A stretch of 64,000 nucleotides of DNA, taken from contig NRSV01000016.1 in NCBI GenBank assembly GCA_002286855.1, forward strand, positions 124,001-188,000, in the 5' to 3' direction. Shown here piece after piece: positions 22,806-35,500 of the stretch. The DNA is from Bipolaris cookei (Eukaryota > Ascomycota > Dothideomycetes > Pleosporales > Pleosporaceae). The position numbers and the translations under genes were made by a program. The notes under the pieces are model-generated. The model saw nothing but the letters and a program-made list of their open reading frames with translations. It did not search any database and was not told where the DNA came from. Within the stretch, counting starts at the first letter, position 1. Each line of letters starts with the position of its first letter.

Positions 22806-24324
22806 ACCAAACATGCAAATTCATGAATATAAAATACTTTTCATGATTTAGAATTCATTGGCCAAGGGATATACGGTTCCATTTCTCTCTTAAAAACCTT
22901 CTGTCCCTTAATCTAACACTCCCTCCAAAACGAAGCTTGTTCATATCATCACGGCGCTAGCCCTTTCAACTCCCACCGTCCTTGTTAGCTGCCAATCCGT
23001 TGGCTCCCGTCCCAACTCTCTTCTACCTGTAGGATTTGGTAGATGCTAAGTAGGTTAGCAAAAATGCCGGGGGTAGCAGCTAATGGGGTCTTATGTTTGA
23101 TTCTTATTAATCCCAGTAGCACCTCTTAATGCTGCCCATAGACCTACAAGTCTATCTATGTTGTCCATACATCTGATACTTCATTTTTTTTAGCATGAAC
23201 GATTTAGTATGGGGGTGAAATGAGTATATATCAGAATAGATCTGATACGCTAATCAAACTAAGAAACAACAGGCTTGGTTAGCTACCCAATTTCATTCCA
23301 ACTGCAAACAAACTCTTCCGCCCTCTCATCTTTCCTCCCTTTCTCGTCCCCCCCCCCTCCCAAGACGTAAATATATGGGAAAAACCCCGCAGATCCAAAA
23401 GCGTACAAGTAAGATGTACACAAGGCTTGGATCCAGCACCAAGACTATCACGCAGCTACAACACTGAGAGACTGTATAGTTGTCACCATCGAGGCATCCC
23501 TCTCACAGCGCACATAAGTAAAGAATTACCTTTACCTACCCACCTCCACACCAAGGAATATCCGTACCCACGCATCCATTACCGCATCAGCTTAATTCCT
23601 TGGACCCCTGTATTTTATTACACCGTCCCGAATACGAGCAGATCCCATACCCGCTCGACCTCTAGCACCAAAAGAAAAACCTCCACCACCCAGCCAGTCT
23701 CACCAAATCCACACACCAAACTCAACAGCAGCTATGTATTTCCCAACCAACCTCCTCTACATCTCCCAACGCAAAAGCACCCCACACTACCTTGGCATAA
23801 CCCTCCACCCGCCGCGCCAGCACACCCACCGTGGCGCAATTTCCTTGGCAGCGGTACCAAAGTCAAATTAAGGTTGCGCATAGCAAAATGCTAGTTTTTA
23901 TCTCGTCAAAAAGGGTTAAGAAAGGTGAGACGGGTGAGCCGCACACGTGGAATTCCCTCGTGTTCTCGGGGCGGGTGGGCCTGCGCAGAATGGTGTTAGT
24001 GGGTCCCAAGTGGTCAGGGTGAGAATGGTGTATCGGATATGTACGTAGGCGAGGTGTGGTCGGGAAACCGGACAACGACGTATAGTGCGATTGTGATTTG
24101 ATATGTACCGTGGGGAGAGCTATGAGAGCGGGATAACATGAATAGCTTGAACTTTTCTCGCCCCTGAAAGGCATCATTAGCAATTGAAAATAAAAAATAC
24201 ATAGAATATGTAATCCAAGGGCGTTCTTTCCCTTCATCTACATCGCATGCCATATATATATATATATAGCCCATCTATTTCCATCGACATTTATCCCAAC
24301 CCGTAAATGCGTACGCATTTTCTT
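22806..24324. other. Gene-poor stretch
   Basis: About 1.5 kb between the transposon and the 3' end of the rhodopsin-domain gene. It contains a poly-C run near 23350 and a (TA)n microsatellite near 24252-24268. The frame at 23427-23894 is Pro/Thr/His-rich with no domain and is not called. Confidence 0.55.
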
Positions 24325-25662
24325 CTACAACATATCTCTCGTAATTGTCCACTTTGTCGTAACCATTACATTATCTTTTCCATCTTGCGTTCGAACCTCA
24401 TCGACCATTCCAGGGGGTGTAAGACTTCGCTTTCGGTCCTGAAAAGTAAGTTCCACTTCATCGTCAGATGGGCCACCCCGCACATGCGATGTATACGTGT
24501 CTTCGCCAGATACATGGATTCTATTGGATGGCCCGGAAATATAGCCTGTGTTGCTGCGACTTGTTGTAGAGGGAATACTGGATCGGATGATAAGTGTTTT
24601 AAAAAAGGGGAGCGAGACGACAATGATGGCCGTGCACATTTCGGCGGTACACCAGAGATCTAGTAGCAGCTGTCAGCAAACAACGCCTTCAATGAGATAC
24701 CTTTTTTTTTATTTTGCAGTGAACTCACTTCCATCTGCATCGCTAACGTTGTAGTCCATGTTGTAGACAATGAAGCGAGCCAGACTAATTGCCATTGTGA
24801 TAGCGCCGAGCGAGAAAACGCCAACCAAACCGATCCTCTGTCGTTTCCGTAGTTTTAGACAGTTTACGATGAAGAAAGGGAGAATGAACACTGTATTTAA
24901 CTGCCCGTTAGCCAAATAAGTCAACAATAAATGTCCAGAAGCACACATACGCAGCAGGTCAGTAGCAAAGTTGAGAACCCAATTAACCACCAAGTTAGCG
25001 TATGCGTTCCATGTCGAATTGAGCTGGTTTTCAATTGACCTATCATTGTTGTTTAAAAACATGCATCTAGGAGCATCGCAGTGGTCATATCATACCAGTT
25101 GTCAGAAATCTTGGGTGCAATCAGGGTATCCGTCAATATGCTCGCGAGAAACGCACAAGCCACACTACCAGCGGTAACGTAGGTTGCGATTCGAAGGCGT
25201 CGAAAGCCCGATGGAATTAACCACCAGTAGAAAGCCACAAGGGACGCTTTGGGAAAGTAAAGCCCAGTGTCGAAGAAATACACGGACGCGAAGACGGTCT
25301 AATCACACTCCAATTAGTTTTTGTCCCTTCTGTTCGCTTTATATTTTGCCTGGTAGTTTGCACGAACCTTGAGGTAATCAACCGAATCGCTTCGCGTCTC
25401 TTCGTCCAGTGGATGATCGATTAGGATGTATAGGGCTTTAGTCGAGCAACTGAACCACCCCAGCGCGCATAACCATCCTCCCCACACGAGCCAGTCAACC
25501 AGTGTCAACCCTCGTTGCTCAAGGCGAACGCGGATCCAACATCGCATGCAAGTGACACCAAATGCTAGGCCGAGCAAAAGTGCCTGAATCGCCTGTAGTA
25601 GGTAAGTAGGTTGCTTTTTGTAAGCAGGCATAGGGGCTTACAATGGATGTCACGATCTCCAT
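24325..25662 (-). CDS. Fungal rhodopsin-domain seven-helix integral membrane protein (6 exons)
   Basis: Exons on the minus strand are 25662-25642, 25592-25368, 25298-25096, 25039-24951, 24890-24729 and 24659-24325, giving 344 residues. All introns are GT-AG and all phases agree. The tiny first exon encodes MEIVTSI. Hydrophobic segments follow: AIQALLLGLAFGVTCMRCWI, LVDWLVWGGWLCALGWFSC, an extracellular loop, YVTAGSVACAFLASIL, a segment near NFATDLL, LFILPFFIVNC, VGVFSLGAITMAISLARFIV, and MCTAIIVVSLPFFKTLI. The C-terminal tail of about 75 residues is hydrophilic. This is the architecture of the large 'rhodopsin domain' family of fungal plasma-membrane proteins. Its members are often annotated as integral membrane or PTH11-related proteins, with mostly unknown ligands. 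There is no CFEM domain. The order of the last exons is well supported by phase; the N-terminal exon is less certain. Confidence 0.82.
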
Positions 25663-27474
25663 TACGATACGAGTAACCACACGTCGGTATACTTAATGGA
25701 AATACATGGGGTTCGGCTGGATATAGAAGGAAAAGAGGGGAAGCAAGAATAAGCGTCTGTCGCATGTTTGATGTTTCCACGGCTGCATATAGTAGTTGAA
25801 GCGAGAGTGAAAAGCTAATAACAGGCGAAAGGTATTTGATTGCCACGAGTCACACGTCCGAGGAATGTTACTCGGGCCGTTCATGTCTCGCATCGGGGAC
25901 ATGATCCACGGCGTCCCAGATTGCCATTAGCGTTGACCCTTGCGGCCAAGATACTTAATGGTTATCCAGGGCTAAAGAGATTTGCCTTCTAATAGAAACA
26001 TTGACAAGGTGTTGTTGCAAATCCCGTTCGATGGCCCCAGTTTATACTGATGTTAGTGACGCACGCTGTTGCGGATGAGAAGACGAACAGGCAATGATTC
26101 GTGTTTTGGAAGAGCGATGAAACACTGTTGTCATGTATTTGATTTTTGTAACTCGTCCAAACCACATCAGATTGCATGTTCAATTCATGCCCAGGCGGCA
26201 AATCAATGACTTTCGGGTCCTTTCAGCGGCAGTCGGGTAGTGTGGAATGCAAAACAACCAGCATCCAGATGGCTCGAGAGAGGGCAACTCTAGAAACGCC
26301 CGGTTGCTGATATCAACCTTTGGGTTACCAAACTTTAAAGTTGAGCTAGCTTCAAGCGCCGATAGCGCAATCATGGGTGATGGCGAGTCGTCATCAAAGG
26401 AGGTGAAAAAACCTGGCATGCAGCAGACAGTCCCACGTGCTAAAGCGAGCGTTTTTAGCGGGCTTCTGAAGCTTTGCTGCATTACTTTCATTGGCAACGA
26501 TGGGGATAGAATTTGTTCGAGAAGGGCTGACATTGACTGCTTGACTCGCCGCGTAGAGTGTTAGGGACTTGGCGGGGCCGCGGGGTTGGCCGGCGATCAA
26601 ATCAAGGCGACCCACTATTCTTCACGCTAGATCCCAAACATCAGGTCAATTTTCGCTCCCGCCGATCAAGTTCTCGGCCAGTGCCTTAGTGTGTACACGC
26701 AACGGCATGAGCTTAGCAAAACTCTCAGTGAATAACAAGGTTGTGCCCTGCGTCGCCCTATGTTTCCTCCTGTCTTGTTACCCCCTACTCTACATACTTG
26801 TTCCTGGACTAGGCACTTTAAACGTATCATTCTACCAAGCTTTCACTAAGCAGCCACCCGTCGGCAACATGAACGGACAGCCAGAAACTATGGATACTTT
26901 GTGCTTGCCGTCGTGCGACGAGTATTGCACGAGCAGAATGCTGCCAAGTTCGATTAACTTTTATCGCCGAAAGGCGTCCGCTCAGCCCCAGAGTAAATGT
27001 GAATGTGGGAACATCTGCATATGGTAATGCCCGCGATCCAACGATCGAACCGTCTATCCAGCGGTACGCAATCGCTTGATATTTCTGTTTTCGATGTAGT
27101 ATGGAACAGAGTGACATGAGGCCCGGCCGGTCGGTGTCCCAGCCATGGGACCCTGCGCCCGCTGTCCCGCCACCATGTAAACTGTGTAGTGCCAGGATAA
27201 AACAGTAGGCAAGGACTTCGGACTCGCCATGCCCAGGTGCGGAACATGAATCGGGAGCCGCAACCAGTCGAGCTGAAAGACTCTGTGATTGCGTCAGGAC
27301 CGGCATGGTGGCTTTTGGAATTATAAAACCGAGGCTACTGTAGTGGATTGGTGCCGGTAGTCTCGCACGTGGGAAATTGACGCGCATTCGTTTTGTGGAG
27401 CCTCGTCGTTCGGGTTTGCACACTGTTAATCTCGATCTTCCGATGCTCTAGCTTGTTCGCGAAAATTGGTATCT
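25663..27474. other. Gene-poor stretch upstream of the rhodopsin-domain gene
   Basis: About 1.8 kb holding that gene's promoter and the 3' flank of PUS4. Frames of 100-200 codons on both strands (26180-26533 minus, 26569-27027 plus, 26827-27423 minus) overlap one another and show no domain or typical codon use. I see no gene. Confidence 0.55.
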
Positions 27475-28638
27475 TCATAGCTTTTGATCGTTAATCGCAG
27501 GCACCATCGGCTGGTCACTGGTGTTGTTATTTGCCTTCCAGTCGGCCGCAAGCTTTCTTCCCCATTTGCCCTTGAATTTGCCTCCTTGCTGTTTAATCCT
27601 CTCTTTCTTTGTGCCTGCTACCCACTCTCCACGGAACCGTTGCCTTGTTCTTGCTTGCTGCTCTTCGGTCTTGCGCTTCACACTTGCATCCCTCCCATTG
27701 ACATGCCCTTGAACGACAGGATGGGCAGTGACCCAACGATCAAGTTGTGGTCTAAGCTTCGGCCCCCAGACGTGTTCGCCGGCCTCCAAATCCGCATATG
27801 TTAGCGTGCTTGTCAAACTTGACAGCTCAGGTGGATTCGATGTGGTGAAATCTGCTTGTTGTGTTCTAAGTAAAGATACCATGTGCGAGCACGTATCACA
27901 TGACCTGCCGAGATCGTGTGCAAAGCTGCGAACGTAAAAGCCCGAGCATACCGTCAGTCGTATTTTCGCGGCAGGTGCTGAAGCGGGCTCGGCTTTGCCC
28001 GGCCATGCAAAGTTGTGCTGTCCCGGCTCGTACCATTCCAGCAGCGTACACTCGTCGACGTGCATTTCTCGGCTCTCCAGCTCTCGCGGCAGCTCCTTCC
28101 CCTGGCGCGCGTACTCGCAAGCCTTGATACCATTGATCTTCAACGCCGAGTACAGAGGGGGCAGTTGCTGTATCGTTCCTCTGAAAGCCCCAAGTTTTTC
28201 ATCAACCAACTCTTTTGTCACGTGTGAGTATCCCGCTTCCTGGTTTACGGAGCCAGTACAGTCGTAAGTATCCGTGCTTGCACCGAACAGCACAACTGTC
28301 TCATAAGTCTTGCTGCAAGATAGATAACTAGAGAGCTGTTTAGTGCCACGGCCGATGCCTACAATAAGAAGTCCAGCAGCTAAGGGGTCTAGAGTCCCGC
28401 CGTGTCCGAGACGAAACACCTGATCAGACGATTTGCTGGTTCGCTTGGGTTGCGTCTTGAGCAGTGGCGCAAATGTGGCTGATGGCGCAAAAGTTGCCTG
28501 CAATTTGAGGAGAACATCTGCAGACGAGACGTTTGCTGGCTTGGCAACAGCTGCTCAATTGTCAGGAGGGAGAAGCAATAAGGAACAAGCAGACGCACCG
28601 AAGACACCCTCCAGGACTTTCTCACCCTCGTTGCCCAT
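27475..28638 (-). CDS. PUS4: tRNA pseudouridine-55 synthase, TruB/Pus4 family
   Basis: Isomerises U55 in the T-loop of cytosolic and mitochondrial tRNAs. Exons 28638-28599 and 28550-27475 (intron GTGCGT...CAG) give 371 residues. Exon 1 encodes MGNEGEKVLEGVF and joins to AVAKPANVSSADVLLKLQ, the KP-G-type motif I of the family. The catalytic segment is HGGTLDPLAAGLLIVGIG, with Asp near residue 68, and K(T)YETVVLFGASTDTYD follows. PPLYSALKINGIKACEYAR and GFYVRSFAHDLG are further TruB signatures. The C-terminus has a basic Lys/Gly/Arg-rich tail (about residues 300-355) that may help tRNA binding. Length fits Pus4 (about 400). Confidence 0.93.
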
Positions 28639-29346
28639 GATGAAAGACAAGCCGCAGTTAGTGGGAGTTAGAGCTCCGAAGCGATGAAAGAAGGACTTGT
28701 TCCCAATGCTCAGCACACTGTGCTACTAGCGTGGATCCTTCACCCCGCTACCCCCACTTCCCTCATGCCCTACGCCTTACGAGAAGATGATACAGTCGGC
28801 TTATTGCTTTATATCGCTGAAACTTCTTGTAAAAAAGTGCCGTTCCAGCCTTAATTCTCTCACTGCGTTGTCGTGCCGGTCTTGGTCTGATCCCTTGATT
28901 GTTGGCTCTCCCTCGCTCCTTCTCTTCCACCATGGACCAGCAGCAACTGGATGATTGGCAATTTCCGCTTTAGAGTGAAGAAGAAACAGATGCATCCTAC
29001 TTTGAAAAAAATCCTGGCTACAGACGTAACACAAGATGCGATCCTTGCCATATCCATGCCGCCCGACGCATTCGGCATCAACACCTGGACGAGTAACATG
29101 AATTACCAGGACCTCTATGCAGCCAGCAAACTAGGATCGTCAAGCAATACCTGTTCGGCAAGCTACCCAGTGGACGTCACTCCCAACCAAGCAGTCTAAA
29201 GCTACCGACAAATACCTGTACCGCGATAGCACACACTTCCTCATCGTCGCAGCAAGTACATGATCCGGACATCAATAGGAAAATCTAGTTCCATCGCTAT
29301 ACCAATCAGCCCCCAATATGAATACGAACAAGAGTAATCTTTGACA
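28639..29346. other. Upstream flank of the broken C2H2 gene
   Basis: About 700 bases. An ATG at 28932 in a strong context (CCACCATGG) opens MDQQQLDDWQFPL and is stopped by TAG at 28971; in the same frame acidic sequence continues after the stop. It may be a 5' remnant of the following gene, but I cannot link the two. Confidence 0.3.
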
Positions 29347-30542
29347 ATGCAGCGATGGCGCAACTCGTCACCTGAAGATGAGGCGGTATCTTTCACCGCT
29401 ATATGCAACGCTTTCGATGGCCGGCCCGTAAATATTGTACCGAGGATCAGTCGTTCTTCAAGTCGCAGTGCTTTCCGTAAGTACCGGGGTCCATCATCGA
29501 CAACTAATCTTGACAGTGCCGCGAGTGAATCTTCTTTGCGATCAGCCAATTCAAGTCATTCTGCTACATCGCAAGCTAGACGTCGCAGTCGAGTTAGTAG
29601 GACACGTATAAAGGGTAAAGCTAAGATCAATAATACAGACGACCTAAACCGTATATTCAAATGTACTTTTTGTTGCGATACATTCAAAACCAAGTGTGAT
29701 TGGACACCACATGAGAAGTCACTACATCTGAACATGGAGGAGTGGGAGTGCACGCCACATCAGGCTTCTGTCGTGCTGCCTCTGACTGGCAGAGTTCAAT
29801 GTGCATACTGCAGTGCGCTTAACCCAACCCCTACACACCTGCAGCAGCACAACCACGCGGCTTGTGATGATGGCCAATCCACGCCTCGTATATTTCGCCG
29901 AAAGGGCCACCTCGTTCAACATCTTCGCCTCGTCCATGGGCTAGATACGCTTCCTCTTATTGACGGTTGGAAGCTTGAGTCAAGTCCCATAACTTACTGC
30001 AGCATTTGCGATGCCGTCTTAAGAAGCTGGGATAAGAGGACAGACCACTTGGCAGCGCACTTCCGCGAAGGAAAGACGATGGGGGATTGGACAGGCGAAC
30101 ATGGCTTTGAGCCTGCCGTGTCTGCTCGCGTCCTTGATGCATTCCCGCCTTATCTTATTGCAGATCAAGCAAAAACAGTCGTCCCTCTCTCCGCGACGAA
30201 TCCAGGCTCAATTGACCGTACCAAGCAGTTTATCTCGCATCTACAATTAGAAGAAGCAGCATCCGCACTTACCATAAAGGATGCACCATTCCAGGACCTG
30301 TAGGACTTGAGCGACTCTCTGGCTGCGCTTCAAACAACGTCGTCTCTATGGAATAATTATGATTTTGCTACAATTCTCACCCGCTATCTCAGCCGCTTCG
30401 CGAGACAGCAGATGCTTTTGGGTATCATTCCTACGGACGAGATGTTTCAACGAGAGTCACGAAAACTCTTTATCAGGATGGGGACGATGGATGGAACCGA
30501 ACTTTAGCTGACCATCCAGGTTGGTTACAACATTTCCGTTAG
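29347..30542 (+). pseudogene. C2H2 zinc-finger regulator, disrupted at its 3' end
   Basis: ATG 29347 opens 318 codons. A Ser/Arg-rich N-terminus is followed by several Cys/His clusters: FKCTFCCDTFKTKCDWTPHE with KSLH, VQCAYCSALNPTPTHLQQH, RRKGHLVQHLRLVH, and ITYCSICDAVLRSWDKRTDH with LAAH. This resembles fungal multi-C2H2 putative transcription factors. TAG at 30301 ends the frame, but the same frame continues with plausible coding sequence (LWNNYDFATILTRYLSRFAR). Near 30462 an apparent one-base loss in an A-run shifts the frame. In the new frame LYQDGDDGWNRTLADHPGW leads to a stop at 30540, which looks like the natural family end. A nonsense change plus a frameshift suggests a pseudogene; the A-run change could be a sequencing error. 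Confidence 0.7.
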
Positions 30543-32561
30543 CAAGGCGGATTTATGTAAAGAGCCAAGCAAGCTGCGCATAGGGCAGTGCTGATACTAG
30601 GACATAAGTAGTAAGAGCCATCAGTGGATATGCGCGAGTCCACGCGTCCTCGGTGGAATAGGAATATTAATCCATAAATCGCCGAAAATGATACGCTACA
30701 CTTGAGTGGGAGAGGAAGTTACGCGAACAGTATACTTGTATCCAGAAATGCCGAGATCGATCAATACGTTCACCGGTTACTCTTGGCCCTATATTTGCCT
30801 CATGTAGGAATAGAAAACTAATGCTCGCAGCTCGCTGCTTGCAACGTGAACCTTGACCGCTTTTGGTGATTTCAGCAAAAAGTGCGTGTTTGTTGGTTCA
30901 TCCAATGCATAAGTTTTTCGCTAAGCTTGAATTCAAAATCGTACAATTGATGGATCAAAACGAGCTTTGTCTCATAGCTTGCTAAGATGTGAGGGGTGGT
31001 CAGACCAAAGCTTAAAGGTGTCCCGAGTAACCGGATCGAGGGTCAAAGATCGCTGGGGTATGGCGGACTACGAAGTACTACGTAGCTCAAAGGCAAGCGC
31101 ACAGACCAACCGTAAATGAACTGCAAGCCTTTGTGTCATCGTTCTCAAACTCAATACGAACAGCTTCCTGTGACCGTCTCTCCGTACGGACGAGTCTGAT
31201 CGCTCAAAACTTGTCTAAGGATCGTCCACGACGCAAGGTTGTTCAATGAAAAATGAACAACACAGCAGCCTGGGCAACGTATCCGCCACGGAAACTGTCA
31301 TGAATCTCTTCAGCCTTACTTAGTATCGGGGATACGCAAGAAGCAAACACGACGCTTCTGAGAGCACGATGGCTGTTATCTCAGTATCCACTACGATGCA
31401 TACAACGGCATTACCGGCCATCCGGCCCCACGAGAGACGTGCGTTTTCCTTTTCGATCACTAGTGATTGGGCCCAAAAGGCCTTGATCATCATTCTTTTC
31501 ATCCATTCTTTCCCTTACCCTGTCTTCAGCTGACTTGATGAGAGTGCCTTGTTTTTCATTATCAAATTAGGAAGCAAAAGCGGACTCAACCATTAGGTGT
31601 TGATGGTTCCAGTGAACCAAGGGATGCAGCGAAAGCTAGGCAACCTACTACCCCAAAAGGCTGAAAAAACTGAACATGTTAAATAGTAGGCTTCGAGGTG
31701 AAGACTTAATTTGCAATGACTCGCTAGTCGTATAGTTAGCCTGGTCTCTTAAAGGTTCAACCATGCAATCAGATCTTAGTGCCGGCGCAAGTAGTGCGCG
31801 TCCAATATCATCCTAATTCTTCATCTATGGAGAACATTCGATACCAGAGAGACTTTTTGAAGGAGCAAAACCAGGTATTTTCCAAGTAGGTCAAAGACAA
31901 GTTTGTAAAGAAGTCATCCAACCATGGAGGCGATCTGAACAAGCTCAATTATGCTAGACAACTTTTATCATTGTCGAACACCGACTGCTGACGAGAAGGG
32001 ACATAGCACAATGTGCAAAATGAGATTCAATTTACCTGTATCGTGCCAATATGCTTCAGAAGATAAATTGTTGGCGATAAGATCAACAAGTGGACTTAGT
32101 GGAGTTGCTGACACGATCGACACTGAGCATTTGCGGGGTTAAAACGGACTTGTTATGACCCTTGATTGACGGACACACGGGAGGGACGGCCCAGTTGACT
32201 CGTGCATGGCTCTTCATCCGGGTTCGGTGGTTTTCTGCTACCTTGCCGTTTACACGGCAGGCCACTCGGCGTCTTTTGACAACAAAGTACACAAACCTAG
32301 CTTTGATGAAGAAACAACAACGAAAATCAGATAACAGTAGTTTCCGTGTCCGGAAACCTTAGCGAATATGATAAAGACCCCATATACAAGGTGAACAAGA
32401 TCCTAGCTTGACCCATAGTGGGGTTGCTTGAAGGTGGGGGCCATCGTAAATGTACAAATAGCGAAGGGGATGATCATGAAGGTGAGAGTCAACAACTCAG
32501 TTGCCATTTCTTACATGTCTTATTTCACCCAGAGATTCTTCCAAACCTGAAAGTTGCCGCA
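30543..32561. other. Gene-free 2-kb region upstream of the PKS
   Basis: I see only frames shorter than 75 codons, none with family resemblance. It holds the PKS promoter in its right part. In-frame sequence extends from 32418 to the chosen PKS start, but the protein before residue 1 does not look like a SAT domain. Confidence 0.55.
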
Positions 32562-35500
32562 ATGCAGAGCCAATTCAACGAGTCTGCACCTTCGGTAGCA
32601 TTCTTTTGCCCACAGAGCAAGGCTCCAACAGAGGTATACCTCACACAGCTACAAAAATACCTCACCCAGACCCCTCGCCTACAACCTCTTTCAGAAGCCA
32701 TCATATCACTGAAGGACACATGGGACACACTATGCAACGAGTATGCGGACATTGCGAAAGTCACAACAGGCCCGCAACATGTCCTCAATCTAGAGCGATG
32801 GGTTACCGAAGGCATATCTGGACCTGTTTCCAAATCAATGTCTGGTATTCTTTCTTTACCTTTGCTGGTTGTCATTCATATCTGCCAATACTTCCAATGG
32901 CTCGAAATTCATAATCTCACGCACGCTGAAGTGTTGCAAAGTCTGAAAAGCGGTGGCGGTGCGCAGGGGTACTGTGGAGGTCTTCCTACAGCATTCGCCA
33001 TCGCTTGCGCTGAAGACGAAGAAAACGTCGTTCGCCTTGCCAGTAAGGCTGTACGCTTGGCCCTTGCGATGGGAGCATTTGGCCAACTTGGCGACGATGA
33101 ATCAGTTCCTGGAGTGACAACAATCGCGGTGCGATTGAAATATTCTCAGCAAGGAACAGAACTAATCAGAGATGTTCCTGAAGTAAGTCATTTTTCATCG
33201 GTCCCTGCGCAACTTCCCGTCTTACCCATGGTCTCATTCGCTCCGGCCGTATTGCGGTCTAGAGATGCCTGTCACATCGTCATCAGATTTTCTTGTTGGG
33301 CAATAACTACGTGCTCACAGTGGCTAGTGTTATATTTCGGCTGTAACAGAACCGAGAAATATCAGTATCGTAGGTCCAGTACTCGGGCTCAAGAAAGTGG
33401 CCGACAGGGCACGTGATCAGGGTCTAACGGTCTCTGATATCCATATCCGCGGCAAAGTACACAATCCAGAGAACGCACCTTTGGTTAATGTGCTATTTGA
33501 AATATGTCAGAAGCATGACGAAATGAGCCTGCCCGACGCCGGGGAATTACGAGTCCCTGTGCGGTCGAATTTGAATGGCAAATTGGTACAAGGCTGTTCA
33601 CTAACCTACGAAGCGATAAACGCCACCCTTGCTTCCCGTTGCGAGTGGTATCAATTATTGAAGGAGGTATCACGAGAGCTAGCAGGAACCAATACCGAAT
33701 CTCACACATTGGTGTTGTTTGGCTTCGGGGATGTTGTTTCTTTGATGCCATTCCACAATGCTCGTTTACAGGTAACGAAGGTGGAAGCTTACACTGCCAT
33801 TCAGAATGCTACATTGAATGAGTACATATAGTAAGTAACTTCAAGATCACGAGGCTCCTATGACCTTATGTTTGCCCAAACCAAGATAATGCTAACAATC
33901 GACGCTAGTCCCGAAAGCGCCATCGCCATCACCGGAGCTGCGTGTCGACTGCCCAAGGCAAATGATCTTGACGAGTTATGGAACCTCCTTGCCGCCGGGA
34001 TATCGACTTGCGAAGAAATTCGCCTCGACAGAGTGCCCATGCACGAAAGTTTTCGCGCAATGCAGAATGAAAAATGGAAACCAAAATGGTTCGGCAACTT
34101 CATTGATGGAGCAGACGAATTCGACTGGAACTTTTTCCGTTCGAATGTCAAAGCAGCGGCCAACATGGACCCACAACAGCGCATCCTATTAGAGCTGACA
34201 TACGAAGCTCTAGACTCTGCGGGTTATCTCCGCAGACATCGTCGCGAGAACGGCGATAAAGTAGGTTGCTTTATTGGAGCAAGTTACGTCGAGTACGCGG
34301 ATAACACAAATGCCTACCCGCCCACTGCATATTCCGCAGTTGGCACCATTCGAGCGTTCCTTTGCGGGAAACTAAGCCACTGCTATGGTTGGACCGGGCC
34401 AGCTGAAGTCATCGACACTGCATGCTCGTCCTCCCTTGTCGCCATCAATAGAGCTTGCCGTTCTATTCAGTCAGGTGAATGCCCCATGGCTATTGCTGGT
34501 GGGGTGAATATCATATCCAGTGTCCACAATTACTTAAATCTTGCAAAGGCTGGTTTTCTTAGCCCGACTGGTCAATGTAAGCCATTCGACGAGTCAGCTG
34601 ATGGATATTGCCGAGGCGAGGGAGCTGGACTCGTCGTATTAAAGCCCCTAAAACAGGCTTTAGCAGATGGCGACCAAGTGTTGGCTGTCATATCAGGATC
34701 ATCCACTAACCAAGGAGGGTTGTCCGAGAACCTGACACTGACGCATCCACCAGCCCAAGTGGACCTGTACAAGTCAGTTCTCAGGGGTGCCAAGATGAGC
34801 TCACGCCATGTTTCATACATAGAGGCACATGGCACTGGTACATCTCAAGGTGATCCATTGGAGGTAAGCAGCATCAGAGAGGTGTTTGGCGCATTGGATC
34901 GGCCAAACAAGGTGTATCTTGGTTCGATCAAAGGCAACACTGGTCACGCAGAATCGGCAGCAGGCGTTGCTGGACTTATCAAAGTCATTACCATGTTGCA
35001 GAAGAAATCGATTCCGCCTCATGCCTCATTCAATGCATTGAACCAGAAGATACCCTCTTTGGGCCCAGATAAGATCACTATAGCCAGGAACCTGGAGCCA
35101 TGGAACACTCCTTTCAGAGCAGCCTTGGTCAATAACTATGGAGCTGCTGGAAGCAATGCAGCAGTAGTTGTTTGCGAAGGACCTCGGAAGGATGTTGTCA
35201 AAGCGTAAGTTACTCCAAAGTGTAAGACTGCCAAAGCTAACATGTATACCTAGGCGAACCTTGTCGCATACGGGCACAGTGAGTCCCATTATTCTCTCTG
35301 CCTTCACATCAGAGAGTCTGTTGGTTTATGTAAGGTCATTGAAGTCTCACATCAGCCGAACGAATATCGACCTAGCAAATCTTGCTTTTACACTCTCCGA
35401 ACGGAGAAAGCGACAACCTATGGCATGGATGACAACCGCTTCCGACATTGATGACCTGCTCAATCAGCTATCTACAGACATCTCGCCTTGCGAGATCCCT

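Noticed and set aside
23427..23894. 155-codon Pro/Thr/His-rich frame
   Set aside because: Low-complexity translation of a C-rich stretch; no signal peptide or domain.
24385..24400. GTTCGAACC, resembling a tRNA T-arm
   Set aside because: It lies in the coding exon of the membrane protein gene, with no acceptor stem or anticodon arm around it.
26827..27423. 198-codon minus-strand frame
   Set aside because: Overlaps other frames of similar length in both strands and has no family resemblance.
31721..31765. GGTTCAACC-like B-box suggesting a tRNA
   Set aside because: No A-box at the right distance and no cloverleaf pairing that I could build.
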